From Lepisosteus oculatus (Eukaryota > Chordata > Actinopteri > Semionotiformes > Lepisosteidae), in NCBI RefSeq assembly GCF_040954835.1, contig NC_090698.1, positions 47,998,284 to 48,062,283 on the forward strand: a stretch of 64,000 bases of DNA, given 5' to 3'. Of this stretch, positions 12,401-22,440 are shown piece after piece. Positions within the stretch are counted from its first letter, which is position 1. Each line of letters starts with the position of its first letter. The notes below the pieces were generated by a model. The model was not told the DNA's origin. It searched no databases and worked only from the letters and a program-made list of their open reading frames with translations. A program made the position numbers and the translations under genes.

Positions 12401-14443
12401 TCGTTTGTTTTATTGTTGTATTTACTGTTAACATTTATCTAAGCTTGATGATTACTCTATTACCAAGCTATGATGAACAATAAAGAACACGTGCTGTGTA
12501 CCACATGGTAATCTGTAACTTTAGAGGCTGAAATTAATCTTTAGAATTTGCTTACATAGCCATCTGCCATCAGAAACTAATTTTCATACTGATTTGATAA
12601 CCTCTCTTTTTTGTAATTTTATCCCACACATGATCAGAGGCAATATGAAGTATTCAGTGACATCAGGAAATGATTAGCCGTGGACTTCCAAGCATTTAAT
12701 TTTCTTTTAGATGCTCTCCTCTATAAATCTATTTCCTATTCACATAACAGAACCAGTTCTTGATCGAGGAGTTAACTGGTTTGTGCCCGTTTCATGTCTC
12801 TCTCTTACCTCATTTAGCTCAAGTTCGGGAGCTGTCAATAGCCTTATATTAAACTACATCCTTCATTACAAAGATTAAAGTTTCATAGGAGTGGTTGACA
12901 GCTTAGGACAATGGAAATTAAAAGACACACACATTGCCTTTCTCTAAAAACTGTTTGATAAACTTTAGCATAGTTTTAACTTTGTGGGATTTAAGCTCAC
13001 AGGTGTACACACATACAGAGGGATTACAGTTTTGACTATAATTATAGCTTACACTTATATAGCACTTTTCTGGACACTCCACTCAAAGCGTTTTACAGGT
13101 AATGGGGACTCCCCTCCACCACCAATGTACACCAGCCATAGTGCGCCAGAACACCCACCACACATCAGCTATCAGTGGGGAGGAGAGCAGAGTAATGAAG
13201 AGAATTCATAGAGGGGGATTATTAGGAGGCCATGATTGGTAAGGGCCAATGGGAAATTTGGCCAGGACGCCAGAGTTACACCCCTACTCTTTTCAAGAAA
13301 CACCCCTGGGATTTTTATTGACCACAGAGAGTCAGGACCCGTTTTGTCTCATTTGAAGGACAGTGACTTTTTACAGTATAGTGTCCCCGTCACTATACTG
13401 GGGCATTAGGACCCACATAGACCGCAGGGTGAGCACCACCTACTGGCCCCACCAACACCTCTTCCAACAGAAATCTTAGTTTTTCCCAGGAGGTCTCTCA
13501 TCCAGGTACTGACCAAGCTCACACCTGCTTAGCTTCAGTGGGTTGCCAGTTGCGAGCTGCAGGGTGATATGGCTACTGGCACTATGGATTTTATGCACTG
13601 TAATATTGGATTGTTTGAATACTGCTAATAATACATTCTGCAAGAAATAATGCATAATAAAGGATGTTCATAATATTCATGATTAAGCTTATTCGAAACT
13701 ATGTGCAAATTTCAATTCATTGAACATCCAAAAAATACTGTGTAACATGAAGATCTGCTTAAAAACCCTTATAATTATTTTCAGACTTTTTTCAGTTTTG
13801 GGAGGGCTGGTTTGACAGCTTCTTGGTATTACTGGTGTACTGTATTACAAAATAAACCAGCTCCAAGTTCAGTGCCCTATTAACGTTAAATTTTTAGAAT
13901 CTTGTTCTCTTAATAACATACGATAGCGCATTTAGTTAACATGAATATTTTGCTCTTTAGTTTTAATTCATACGTTCACTACCCTATGCTAATATTAATC
14001 GCAATAAAAACAAATCCTGTAAAAGTGATTCGATTTAGAAAGTTATGAGACTTATAAGGAGTTATAAACAATCCATGTCTTAGCAAAAAAAAACAAGAAA
14101 TCAATTTTGTTCTTGGGTAACTGAAAACGTCGACGAATTTTAATTGGTTCATGCAAAAATCTAGCTTTAAGAGCCACTAGTAATATCAGCATTTCTTCCT
14201 TTACGTCCATGTGATTCTCAACTAAACAAAACAGCAAGAAAAAACATCATGCACAGTTTACAACCTCAGGGACTGAACTGTTAAAAGTAAAGGGGTGCTG
14301 CATTCTGGGTGCGATTTTACTCGCATGCTTTCACACAGAAAAAGCTCCTAACCTTTCAGCGTCCCTGACCCTGCCAAACACCCAACTTGACTTACCAGCT
14401 TTGTTGCCCTGTAAGGGCCTGGGCCGATCATTTTCTCCTCCAT
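271..14443 (-). CDS. DEPDC1B: DEPDC1B, DEP and RhoGAP-like domain protein (3' partial, 10 coding exons)
   Basis: Exons in transcript order: 14396-14443, 11467-11732, 7865-8006, 7279-7406, 6343-6473, 5726-5773, 5255-5395, 2473-2639, 2148-2324, 271-456. Together they give 478 codons in one frame, and every junction is GT..AG. The protein aligns along its length with vertebrate DEPDC1B (about 530 aa). It has an N-terminal DEP domain (about residues 20-108), then a RhoGAP-like region (about 195-390). The last roughly 50 residues, a basic tail in the family, lie beyond base 1. The family is known as a mitotic, membrane-associated regulator of Rho signalling and de-adhesion. The region equivalent to the RhoGAP finger reads [12 protein letters not shown] and has no arginine, so catalytic GAP activity is doubtful; this fits what is known of DEPDC1 proteins. 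DEPDC1A is the only close alternative, and the ELOVL7-ERCC8 neighbours decide for DEPDC1B. Confidence 0.96.
457..2147. other. DEPDC1B intron 9, with an LTR-like insertion
   Basis: The intron between coding exons 9 and 10. It holds the LTR-like block at about 1090-1640. The rest is AT-rich, with no recognised feature. Confidence 0.6.
1090..1640 (+). repeat. Possible solo LTR, unclassified
   Basis: This block of mixed composition stands out from its AT-rich surroundings. It has a TATA-like TTTTAAGA near 1220. Two near-identical units of about 22 bp (AGACCCC.CAAGGGGAGAA) start at 1277 and 1303. A hairpin with perfect 9-bp arms follows at 1470-1488, then long T-rich runs, and TGTTACA near the right end. 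This layout suggests a solo LTR of a Gypsy- or ERV-like retroelement. I could not define TG/CA ends with a matching target duplication, so the class stays open. Confidence 0.3.
2148..2324 (-). CDS. DEPDC1B: DEPDC1B coding exon 9
   Basis: Residues 358-416, with [20 protein letters not shown] and [17 protein letters not shown]. Acceptor AAACAG, donor GTGAGG. It is 177 nt, exactly 59 codons. Confidence 0.95.
2473..2639 (-). CDS. DEPDC1B: DEPDC1B coding exon 8
   Basis: Residues 302-357, with [20 protein letters not shown], which is diagnostic for DEPDC1 proteins. Acceptor TTTTTCAG. The donor GTATTT is weak. Phase 0. Confidence 0.94.
3830..4041. repeat. Left terminal inverted repeat of the Tc1 element
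   Basis: Begins CAGTGGTGTGAAAAAGTG. It is the near reverse complement of 4913-5124. The inner end repeats the GTGTGAAAAAGTG motif, giving the IR/DR layout of fish Tc1 elements. Confidence 0.9.
4048..4797 (-). pseudogene. Tc1 transposase, catalytic part (249 codons)
   Basis: An open frame of 249 codons covers the second DNA-binding helix region and the whole catalytic domain. The triad is visible: [12 protein letters not shown] (first Asp), [11 protein letters not shown] (second Asp) and [14 protein letters not shown] (Glu), with 34 residues between second Asp and Glu. This is the DD34E spacing of Tc1. The family is usually about 340 aa. The missing N-terminal HTH is encoded at about 4797-4911 in a different frame, so a frameshift near 4790-4800 separates the two halves. 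Confidence 0.9.
4797..4911 (-). pseudogene. Tc1 transposase N-terminal HTH segment, out of frame
   Basis: On the minus strand this stretch encodes [20 protein letters not shown] and [12 protein letters not shown], the paired-like helix-turn-helix of Tc1 transposases. It runs into stop codons unless the frame changes at the junction with the catalytic frame. Confidence 0.75.
4913..5124. repeat. Right terminal inverted repeat of the Tc1 element
   Basis: Read on the minus strand it begins CAGTAGTCTGAAAAAGTG and follows the left repeat for about 210 bp, with a few substitutions and short indels. Confidence 0.9.
5255..5395 (-). CDS. DEPDC1B: DEPDC1B coding exon 7
   Basis: Residues 255-302, with [17 protein letters not shown] and [15 protein letters not shown], the core of the RhoGAP fold. 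Acceptor CCTCAG, donor GTGAGT. Confidence 0.94.
5726..5773 (-). CDS. DEPDC1B: DEPDC1B coding exon 6 (48-nt micro-exon)
   Basis: Residues 239-255, with [15 protein letters not shown], almost identical to the human segment. The exon is 48 nt, flanked by AACAG and GTGAGT, and keeps phase 1 on both sides. Confidence 0.9.
6343..6473 (-). CDS. DEPDC1B: DEPDC1B coding exon 5 (start of RhoGAP-like region)
   Basis: Residues 195-239 include [15 protein letters not shown] and [17 protein letters not shown]. The latter lies where true RhoGAPs carry the arginine finger, and no Arg is present. Acceptor CAACAG, donor GTAAGT. Confidence 0.92.
7279..7406 (-). CDS. DEPDC1B: DEPDC1B coding exon 4
   Basis: Residues 153-195, with [16 protein letters not shown] and [11 protein letters not shown] matching the family. 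The acceptor is TTTTAG. The exon ends with two bases of a codon before GTATGT. Confidence 0.92.
7865..8006 (-). CDS. DEPDC1B: DEPDC1B coding exon 3
   Basis: Residues 105-152, the linker after the DEP domain. It carries [16 protein letters not shown]-like proline/basic sequence that is conserved in the family. Donor GTATGT, phase 0. Confidence 0.92.
8275..9560 (+). mobile_element. hAT-superfamily transposon relic (ZBED/SCAND3-like)
   Basis: Lies in DEPDC1B intron 2. Plus-strand pieces resemble hAT transposases of the ZBED/SCAND3 type. About 8565-8720 encodes a segment with [19 protein letters not shown]. About 8860-8960 gives [16 protein letters not shown], near the first catalytic Asp. About 9008-9120 gives [20 protein letters not shown], where CTDGA is usual, so the second catalytic motif is decayed. 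Stops and frameshifts break the reading frame many times. A G9 run and purine-rich tract at 9510-9545 resemble the outer region of such elements. The boundaries are approximate. Confidence 0.7.
9561..11466. other. Remainder of DEPDC1B intron 2, no recognised feature
   Basis: About 1.9 kb of intron. A short stretch at 10725-10770 (CCCAATCCTGGTCCTG) resembles the dispersed unit at 57.7 and 59.1 kb. I saw no coding exon, tRNA or other RNA gene. Confidence 0.4.
11467..11732 (-). CDS. DEPDC1B: DEPDC1B coding exon 2 (DEP domain)
   Basis: Residues 17-105 hold almost the whole DEP domain, including [14 protein letters not shown] and [16 protein letters not shown]. The acceptor is TTGCAG and the donor is GTATGC. 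The exon ends two bases into an Arg codon. Confidence 0.95.
11733..14395. other. DEPDC1B intron 1, with a 5S-derived SINE
   Basis: The intron between coding exons 1 and 2. The only element recognised is the SINE at about 13038-13580. Confidence 0.6.
13038..13580 (-). mobile_element. 5S-rRNA-derived SINE, copy 1
   Basis: Read on the minus strand, the head (13580 to about 13470) resembles 5S rRNA, including GAAGCTAAGCAGG and a version of TACCTGGATGGGAGACC (the box A and box C internal promoter regions). A body of about 300 bp follows. The tail ends in a segment complementary to GCTTACACTTATATAGC, which looks like a LINE 3' end, followed by A/T-rich repeats. This is the architecture of SINE3-class elements. 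Confidence 0.8.
14396..14443 (-). CDS. DEPDC1B: DEPDC1B coding exon 1
   Basis: Codes residues 1-16, with the conserved [10 protein letters not shown]. It ends on a whole codon before GTAAG. The start at 14443 is chosen by homology. A second ATG four codons on has a better Kozak context (A at -3), so leaky initiation is possible. Confidence 0.9.
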
Positions 14444-14600
14444 ACAAACGTTATCCAAGTTTGTGTCCAAATTAAATCTATAATAATTTAAGCATTTTAC
14501 GCGATAAATTAGACACGCTTATATTCAGTGTACAACAAACTTTGAATCTGGGAACAGGCAACCGAGCGCTGCGATTGGACACTGGCTTTTGGGCACGTGA
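14444..14600 (-). promoter_or_regulatory. DEPDC1B promoter candidate with CCAAT and CHR-like elements
   Basis: Just upstream of the DEPDC1B start, the minus strand carries CCAAT at 14578-14574. About 27 nt further towards the gene is a CHR-type hexamer at 14541-14546, which reads TTTGAA on the plus strand. NF-Y plus CHR at this spacing is typical of genes switched on in G2/M through DREAM/MuvB, and DEPDC1B is such a gene in mammals. The function is inferred. Confidence 0.4.
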
Positions 14601-15514
14601 TCAAGTCTGCGCCCATATGTGGTCAGTGGAAAGGCCTTGTTCCTGGTTCATTAAAGGGGAAGTTTTACTGCGGAGAATCGGGAGAGGGTGTGTGTTCAGG
14701 GGCACTGTATATTAAATCTGAAAATGGATTGGTGTCCAGTGCAATTTACTCTGTACGTTATCTGTGTCTTGTCGCATGACGGCAGTGTTTTACGTTTTTT
14801 TACTCAAGTACCTGCATGTTAAGTCGTTAGAACCTTCTGCTTTTTTGTTTTGTTAATACTCCTATGTTGTAGCTCTTAATTCTCCGAACAGTTTAAAAGC
14901 CACGGGCTACGAATCCCAGTTTTTGATTTCTTTGTAGCGTATCCTCTTGTCTCACCACCTGTGAGACCCCCCTTGCGCATTAGCACATGCTCTAACCCTA
15001 GAGGAACTACAGCTGATTTCTAAAGAACATTTACTGGTATTTACTGGAATTAATTGCTTAGTCATTAACATCTACTAATAGAGTAATTAGACTATGTAAT
15101 CTCTGTAAAAGTGATAAACCGTAGTCTACCGAGTTTTGAAACGCTCTGAACTGGAAAGTACAAGTCATAAGCAGATAGTAGTTGAGATTTTTCTGCCTGT
15201 ATGCCTTCGTATTTTGTGCTTTCTGCATTTTTTACTTTTCTGTAGAGGTTGAGCTCAACTATTTGTGTCCATTCAATTTAAAAGGTAAAATAAGAGATGA
15301 ATAACATTCCCATATTGAGACTTGCAGACCTGTCCCACCTTGTACATGTGGGCATAACTTTAAGAGGCTCCCTAAATTAATAAGAGATCACTTTATTGGC
15401 CATATACAATTTGAGTTTTAAGCTGCAAGACTTAGAACACCAGATTTTTTTAAACAAATACTAATAGATTATATAATTGAGAAACAAGACATGAAACCTT
15501 ATTGTAGTAAACAT
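14601..15514. other. Intergenic DNA upstream of DEPDC1B
   Basis: DEPDC1B starts at 14443 and transcribes leftwards. ELOVL7 ends to the right, so the two genes are tandem. I see no gene or repeat in this stretch. Confidence 0.4.
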
Positions 15515-16503
15515 TGTTCAGAACTCCCTGTTCACCCACAACTTTACTGCCAAGTTCAGCAAAAACACCATCATCAAGTATGCGGACGATACCAGTCGTG
15601 GGCCTGATCACTGACAACGATAAGACTGCCTAGGAGATAAAACAACTAGCAGATTGGTGCAGAATCAAAAACCTATGTCTTAACATCAGCAAAACCAAAG
15701 AGCTGATCGTTGACTTCTGGAGATAAGGAAAAGTCCACTCCCCTATCTATATCGAAGGGAGTGCGGTGGAGATGGTGAATAACTTCAAATTCCTAGGTGT
15801 TCACATCAGATAGGACCTCACATGGGCACTCGACACCTCTAGTCTCAAGAAGGCACAACAGCGGCAGCACTTTCTGAGGAGGCTGAAGAAAATACACCTG
15901 TATTCATGGATCCTCACCAACTTCTACAGATGTACAACGGAGAGCATACTGACCAGGTGCATCACAGTCTGGTACGGCAATTTCACCACATCCAACCGCA
16001 AGGCCCTGCAGAAAATCTACAACACCAGGTGTCTGAAAAAAGCCACCAAAATGATGACTATCCCCACTCACCCCAGTCAGAACTTGTTTGTCCCCCCACC
16101 ATCTGGTAGGTTCTGATGTTCCAGTCGCACACAAGACTCCAAAATAGCTTCTTCCCCAGAGCCGTCAAGCCGGTGACCCACCCACTCAACTATGATCTCT
16201 CCTCACTTCCTATACCCATGACTGTACTCCTACACCACCATACACCCGACAATTGAATGTAAGCCTAACGAGCTTAAAACTGTACTTGATTGTAGTTGTA
16301 CTATTTGATAAGTGCCGTATTATTTTGTACTGTTTGCTCTGTGTACTTTTGCAGTTTTTAACAGATATGGGTACTGTTGCACTGTGGTCATACTGTTGTT
16401 TACACCACATATACAGTATACTGCACCTGAGAGACTAATGAGGAACACTTTTCATTATACTATGCACCTGTGCAAGTATAATGACAAAAAGTTGAATTGA
16501 ATG
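15515..16503 (+). mobile_element. 5'-truncated non-LTR retrotransposon (CR1/L2/Rex-like) relic
   Basis: The plus strand encodes fragments of a reverse transcriptase, including the YADDT catalytic motif (TATGCGGACGATACC from 15579). Downstream are a segment like LRRLKKIHLYSWILTNFYRC and the ITVWYGNFTTSNRKALQKIY type region near 15900-16020. Several frameshifts and stops break it. The 3' end, ATGACAAAAAGTTGAATTGA near 16480-16500, is like the tails of fish LINEs. It separates DEPDC1B from the 3' end of ELOVL7. Confidence 0.8.
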
Positions 16504-16614
16504 TTATACTAAATTAAGCAACTGTTTATACAACTAGACAACGAAAAAAGTTACAGGTACCAAACTTGAGTGATTTGTTTAGAAGTACCACAAGGAATAA
16601 TTCACAAAACACAC

Positions 16615-17843
16615 AGCAACAAAACCAATATTTTAAATCATTTATTTTGGCACATAAATATACATACAAAAAATAAACCTATTTTTTACAATATTAAAGG
16701 TGGTATCATGTCTACAGCAAAAGACATTCATGACTACACTGACATTGGCAAGTAAAGATACATTAAGGTCCATGATGATGCACTGACCAACAAATCTGAA
16801 AATAGTTTCATGTGTGTTAAAGACTATGCATGGAATCTGCCAAAACATGTTGACAGTATTATTTCCTTGCCCTCATTCACCATGTGTGCATGACTAGAGT
16901 AAAAGACTTAAATTCATGCCTGGTTCCTGCAAGAACAAAACCATTAAATTACATGCTTGTCTACTTATGGATCAATGCAAAACAACTGAGTAAAATAGGT
17001 CTTGTTTGATTAGCCACCAAAAAAAGCAATGAATGAGAACCTGATCTTATTCAGTAACGCTTTTCCTTTAACGTTTTGAGTAGCATTATTTTGCATAAAT
17101 TAATCCGCAAGCACAGTTGAATGATCAGATTTGCTGTGTGAAGAAGTTCAGAGTACAGTGGTGTCTAGTCATAACTTCATCACAGAAAGGACTTCAAAAA
17201 GTGAAATCTGTGCAATGCCACTATCACTGTTCTCTGGAAAATGGGGAATAAAACCCCTTTCACTCTTGGCTTTCCAATCTCCATGAGGCAAATTTCCAGG
17301 AGAACATTTCTATGCCCATTCAGACTATCAGTGAAGTACAAAGCAATTTCAAGTTTCACAGGCTAACGTTAATGCTTGCTTTAATTTACTCAATGAAGCT
17401 ACCCTATTCACAAAGTTTACAATTTACAGATTTGTTTTAATATAAAAATGCTAAAGAAGAGGAAGCCGGCAGTTCCAGCCATTACCCCAGAAACATACAT
17501 ATTACTTAGAAAACACATCTCAGTAAGAACCCTGTAGTGTGAACAAACTTAAGTCTGTGAGGTTCAGGCGTTTACAGTAGCTGCTATTGCCTTGACCATT
17601 TAATGAAACTGGAAAAAAAGGTGAGAACTCCATTCAAAACTCATCTATAGTTTCCTATTTAAAATAAAATGGAAAAAAATCTTGGTTCTTTACTTTGGTA
17701 ACTGGCAATTGTTCAAAATTTTCAAGATATAAAAATCTATAATCAAATACTTCATGAAAGGTATAAAAATGCACAGTACTGCTCATTACATATTGCTTTG
17801 GAGATTGTCTACAGCATAAAGAATTGGTTGGTGGTCAAAGTCT
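16615..17843 (-). other. ELOVL7 3' UTR (probable)
   Basis: About 1.2 kb between the stop codon and the LINE relic contains no other gene. On the minus strand AATAAA occurs at 16646-16641, so cleavage near 16615-16630 is plausible. The UTR length is inferred. Confidence 0.45.
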
Positions 17844-18053
17844 TTACTGCCCTTTCTTTTCACGCACATTGTTATTTATGGCTTTTGGAAGTCGATAGCC
17901 TTTGGTGTAAGCATAGTACCAGAAGTTAAGAAACAGCACTAAAAAGACTAACCCATAGAGGCATATAATGTAAAGGAAAACAGGAAACTGGTAAGGGCAA
18001 TCTTTCATGAAAAAGAACTGCCCAATATGGACTGTGACCGTCACAAACTGGAC
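17844..18053 (-). CDS. ELOVL7: ELOVL7 terminal coding exon
   Basis: Residues 212-280 plus TAA, with [19 protein letters not shown] and [14 protein letters not shown]. It ends REKKGQ. The lysines at -3 and -4 form a KKXX ER signal. Confidence 0.95.
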   Translation of the reverse strand, partial: VQFVTVTVHIGQFFFMKDCPYQFPVFLYIICLYGLVFLVLFLNFWYYAYTKGYRLPKAINNNVREKKGQ

Positions 18054-21000
18054 CTGCAACAAAAAAACAAACAAACACATTACTAAAATATACAATTGCT
18101 CATCTTTATATTGCATTTTCATCTCAAAGCCTCAGGTGATGTGTAGCAGTCATAACATACCAGCAGCCACACCTAACAGTAGTTCAGGAACAACTTCTAC
18201 AATTGAATGAAAATGGAAACTTTCTGAAGGACAAACTGTACAGGCCCACTGTGGAATTTAGCCAGGGCATTTCAGTTAATATACCCCATCCAAATAAGTT
18301 AAAAAGTAGCCATGTACTGAATGTAAAAAAAAAAAATTGAAGATATCAAATGAAAGCATTGTACTGTGGAAATTAAATATACATTACTTTTATTAACGCA
18401 TGGTAAAAAAGGCCAAAAGTCTGCTTTTGTGCCATATCTGCAAAACTAAACATTCAGCTTCTGTCTGACTCATCCTTGAGGTGCGTAAAGAAAAAAAAGC
18501 AATGGGCCACAGCATAGGAGGAACACGGCTTGGAAATATATTTACCAATTAATGTATGCAAGGAATATCTCCATTGAAGTAGAAACTAATTAACAGCAAG
18601 CCTGCTTTTGAAATAGTATACTTACCAGCTGAATTGTGGTCATGTATTTTTTCCACCACAAGTATTTCTGGTATGCTGGTCCCATTGCAGACAGACCATA
18701 GTATGTGTACATTATTACATGAACAATGCAGTTCACAAGTGCGTGAAATGTTCCCAGTCCACCTGTGAAAATAATATTAAACAGCAGTAAAAAAAATGCT
18801 CTTGGATTTCCGTTTTAAATATACTATAACTAATTGCCAGGCAGGTTTACTGAAGCTGCATGCATCACTTAGTAGAATCAGGCTTACATAAGACTTTGCA
18901 GTTTTATTATTCCAACAAAAAAAACACCATCTTGGCATTTCAAAAAGAACTTTATAACACATTTCTACCCACTTCCCTCCTGATTTTTATTATGTCTTTA
19001 TTTCCACCTCCTGTTGGTCATTATACAACCTGATTTTAAATGATTTTATGATAGGCAAACGTACTTGAAGTCACAACTGATAGAAATCAATAGTACTGTA
19101 TGTAATGCATGATAACCTGAAAACCTGTTTAGTTGTTTTAGCTATCTTTTCACAGATGTGGTACACAGAGCAAGAGAACCCAACACTCACTCTTCCATGA
19201 GAAACAGAAGCAGATTGATTACCTGGAGCAAACTTGACACCAAACCACCAGGTGAAGGGCATAATTGAGTGATGATAGACATGGAGGAAAGTGACTTGGC
19301 TGTTCTTCTTCCGGAGTACAAAGAAGATCTGCAACAAAAAACATTCATATGAAAACAGAAAGTAGAGCAGTGAGTTAGGATTCTTTTGCCTTTTTGCATT
19401 GCAGTAATAGTACTTTTTTAAGATATATTATACAATAATCATGCAATTAAACGATAAAATACCACACTTTCAGTTTGCAAGAACTTAGTTTCCATCATTC
19501 AGAGTACGAAGAAGTAGTACAGAATAAAATCCAGATATAGGATAAAATCCAGTTATAGTCCTCTAAATTTCATGTTATTCTAGCTGATTCAATCTCAAAA
19601 CATATGCTTACAGATACTTACTGTATCTAACATCTCAATGAACTTGGAAAAGTAGTAAAGCCAGCAGGTCCATGCCATCTGAAAGAAAATATCTTGAATT
19701 AAAAGGGGCCTACCACAGGGTGGCGCTAACGTACAAGCTAGTTACATGTAAATACAGTATTCATCTTAATACTTAAGCCATGAATTTGATTCACAAGTAC
19801 ATAACTGAAAATTCCATTCATGTTTTTTCCATCTTTCAATTCTAAAAAAATGAAAATGATTTGAGGAAACCCTAACATGTAATAAACTGACACTTGAAGG
19901 ACAGAACCTGGGAAAGAATCCATCATCCAGATGGAGCAGATGAGATTTGCTCTTATTATTCTAGAAGTTTTTTTATAACGTCATGTATACTCATATTTAA
20001 GAAAAAACTGTGTAAAATATGCAGAAAATAGGGAAAAGTTTAGAAATGAGCAGAAATAAATTCAAGAAAGCTTACCCTCAGGCCTTGGGGTGAACTTGAG
20101 TAATCCACAATGTCGCAGCGGAACGAGTATCCTGTAGCCCAGCCAGACATTAGGAACTATACACATGAAATAAAGTAGAAGACGGTGGTGAAGGGGAAAT
20201 TGATAATGAGTCCATTTCCACCAGTAAAGCCTTGAGTACTGAAGCTAGAATTTCTGTATTTCTTTGTTCAGCAAACAAATGCTAGCAAAACTAACTTACT
20301 GATGTGTCCCTACTGAAATGGATTCATCACAAAAGCAGTCAGGATTAAGGTCAATATCAATTCCCTCCACAAACTAATTTCTATGAACATAAAAAAAAAC
20401 TGAATCTGAATTGGACCCCATCTTTAACAAAGGTGTTCCAAAACTAAAAACCTAAAATGAAGCTCATGACCATTAAATCCCAAAATTCTATCAGACAGCT
20501 GACTATCCTCTCCTGACATCAATTGCCACTTATTTACTACGGTTGATCTTTATTATTTGTGAAAAGGACTTGAACCGAGTCCAATACAACCATACACTTG
20601 CATGTTCCGAGTTATCTGGTGGGCCAAGTTGACTAATTAAAAACCAATAAATCAAGCTTGGCTAAATCTACACAGCGCACAAAATTAAAGTATAATGAAC
20701 AAGAAACTGTCGAGCAATATCAAAAACTGTGCCAACATTTGGACACCAAGCATAAGGGTTTTTTTTAACTTGCGGATTTGGACCATGGAAGTTTGCAAAA
20801 GTATTCTTTGGTGATGTAAAACCAGTAAAGTATCTGGTTCATAAGCACAAGCATTTGCACTACATCAGTCTCAATACTATCATTGGGAAAAAAAGCCTTT
20901 AAATCAAATGAGACAGCTTTTGCACATTCAAATAGAATTCACTTCAAGAAGTATTACTATTTGAAACTAGTCATGCAGTAGGAATCTAGTGCAACAAGAC

Positions 21001-22440
21001 CAGAACTGGGTGTCAGCCTTTCATTTCTCAGATGTCATTCTCATGATGACGAACAACACACCCAAAAAAATACCCTCGATACCCCCCTTTTTCTCAAAAT
21101 TGTATGTATGCCGTACAATAGAGCCCCAGGTACTACATTTGTAATACAAGTTACAAATTGATGCTTGGGTCATATGAAATATTATATTCATGCAGATAAG
21201 AAAAAAAGGAGGGAAGAAGTACATTCTAAGATGCCTGTTAAACTAAATTTCAGTGGTAGAATGAACAAGGTGATACACAACAAAATGAAAGAACCCAAAA
21301 TATTCCAGGAGTGGCTAAGGTCTATATGCATTTTAAATTGCAGATGGAAATCACAAATTACATTCTCTTTTTCACCGTGACTTTATAAAGCCTAAAAACA
21401 GTTTAGAAAGAGGTCTTTAGTATAATATTAATCTTATGCTGTCAATGTAATATATTGAATGTATATACACCCAGGATATTCTATGATGTGCTCACAAAAA
21501 ATGTGATTTATTAAAGACCCATAAACAGCATACTGAGAGACTGGTATCCACTTAGTGTATCATACCATAACTATATTGATCTTTACCATGGTGGTCAAAT
21601 TAAAATTTCATTAATAAGCAGTAGGATAGATCAGATTTTCCTACCCCCTTTACATCCTTTGTTGTGCATATTTACAGCATGTAAAACTTATTTCTACAGA
21701 AAATAATAACTTTAGCTAGATTACAGTTATCAACCCTGAAGGGGCAGTTCGTATACTTACCTCATAACACATGTATACAGAGAAGACAACTATGCTGAAG
21801 TTGTAGGCAATCATGATCTGCTTGAGGTCAAAAGGTTTCCGGTTTTCCATGAGCCTGGGGCCCAGAGACGTTACAAAGTAAATGTACATGCCAATAATGA
21901 GAGTCTGAAGGAGTGGAGAAGACATGAGGGGCCAATCTTCTGTCCTAGGGTCTAAATGAGATCACATACACAAAAACATTAGAAAAAACTTAATGGGTTT
22001 AAAGCAGAGGCTTAGTCAACAACTGTTATGAAAGCATGCAAAAAAAGCTCTAGAAAGGTAAACTTGTGTGTAGACCTTAGGAGGCAGAACATATGTGAAG
22101 CATGATTAAAAAAAACATTTTCAAATTACACAGTATTTGGATAAACATTGAAATTCACTCATTACAAACTGAAACTGACTTTCATTTCATTATTTATTGA
22201 TCAGTTTTTCACAATATGTAAATGGAATGCAATCTTTACTATAAACAGCTCAACGTATTTGGAGAGTGAACATATGAAATCAGAGTCTAAGCCAATTAAA
22301 CATTTTTTAAAGCTTACACTGTTTTTGCTGGCTTACATCTCTACAAAAACAAATAGAAGTCCTTAAACTTGAAACCCACCAGCATCTTTGATCCACTCGT
22401 CATAAAGAAGTACAGCTCTTGATGTCCACTCAAATGCCAT
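17844..22440 (-). CDS. ELOVL7: ELOVL7, very-long-chain fatty acid elongase (complete coding region)
   Basis: Coding exons in order: 22380-22440, 21761-21951, 20076-20156, 19622-19678, 19223-19328, 18626-18762, 17844-18053. They give 280 aa, against 281 in human. ELOVL proteins are ER multipass membrane 3-ketoacyl-CoA synthases that add two carbons from malonyl-CoA. ELOVL7 prefers saturated and some unsaturated C16-C20 acyl-CoAs. The histidine box HVYHH (residues 146-150) is intact. [11 protein letters not shown] and [17 protein letters not shown] are strongly conserved. The protein ends EKKGQ, a KKXX-type ER retrieval signal. Hydrophobic segments match the seven-helix fold. ELOVL1 is the closest paralogue, but the sequence and the DEPDC1B-ERCC8 neighbours favour ELOVL7. 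Confidence 0.96.
18626..18762 (-). CDS. ELOVL7: ELOVL7 coding exon 6
   Basis: Residues 166-211, with [20 protein letters not shown] and [15 protein letters not shown]. Acceptor TCACAG, donor GTAAGT. Confidence 0.95.
19223..19328 (-). CDS. ELOVL7: ELOVL7 coding exon 5 (histidine box)
   Basis: Residues 131-166, including [13 protein letters not shown], the catalytic HVYHH, and [11 protein letters not shown]. Acceptor TTGCAG. The donor GTAATC is weaker than the gene's other donors. Confidence 0.95.
19622..19678 (-). CDS. ELOVL7: ELOVL7 coding exon 4
   Basis: Residues 112-130, [19 protein letters not shown]. It is 57 nt, with acceptor TTTCAG and donor [16 protein letters not shown] is the conserved helix before the histidine box. 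Confidence 0.94.
20076..20156 (-). CDS. ELOVL7: ELOVL7 coding exon 3
   Basis: Residues 85-111, with [20 protein letters not shown]. It is 81 nt and phase 0 on both sides. Acceptor TATAG, donor GTAAGC. Confidence 0.94.
21761..21951 (-). CDS. ELOVL7: ELOVL7 coding exon 2
   Basis: Residues 21-84, with [33 protein letters not shown] and FSVYMCYE. It covers the first two membrane helices. Acceptor ATTTAG, donor GTAAGT. Confidence 0.95.
22380..22440 (-). CDS. ELOVL7: ELOVL7 coding exon 1
   Basis: Codes [20 protein letters not shown] plus one base. The ATG at 22440 has AAG before it and G after, a good Kozak context. The exon continues into 5' UTR to an AACAG acceptor at 22481, with no upstream ATG in between. 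Donor GTGGGT. Confidence 0.93.

Larger units (their letters stand above)
18054..22379. other. ELOVL7 internal introns
   Basis: The longer gaps between coding exons (18054-18625, 18763-19222, 20157-21760, 21952-22379) are AT-rich. I could not recognise a mobile element, RNA gene or extra exon in them. Confidence 0.4.
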
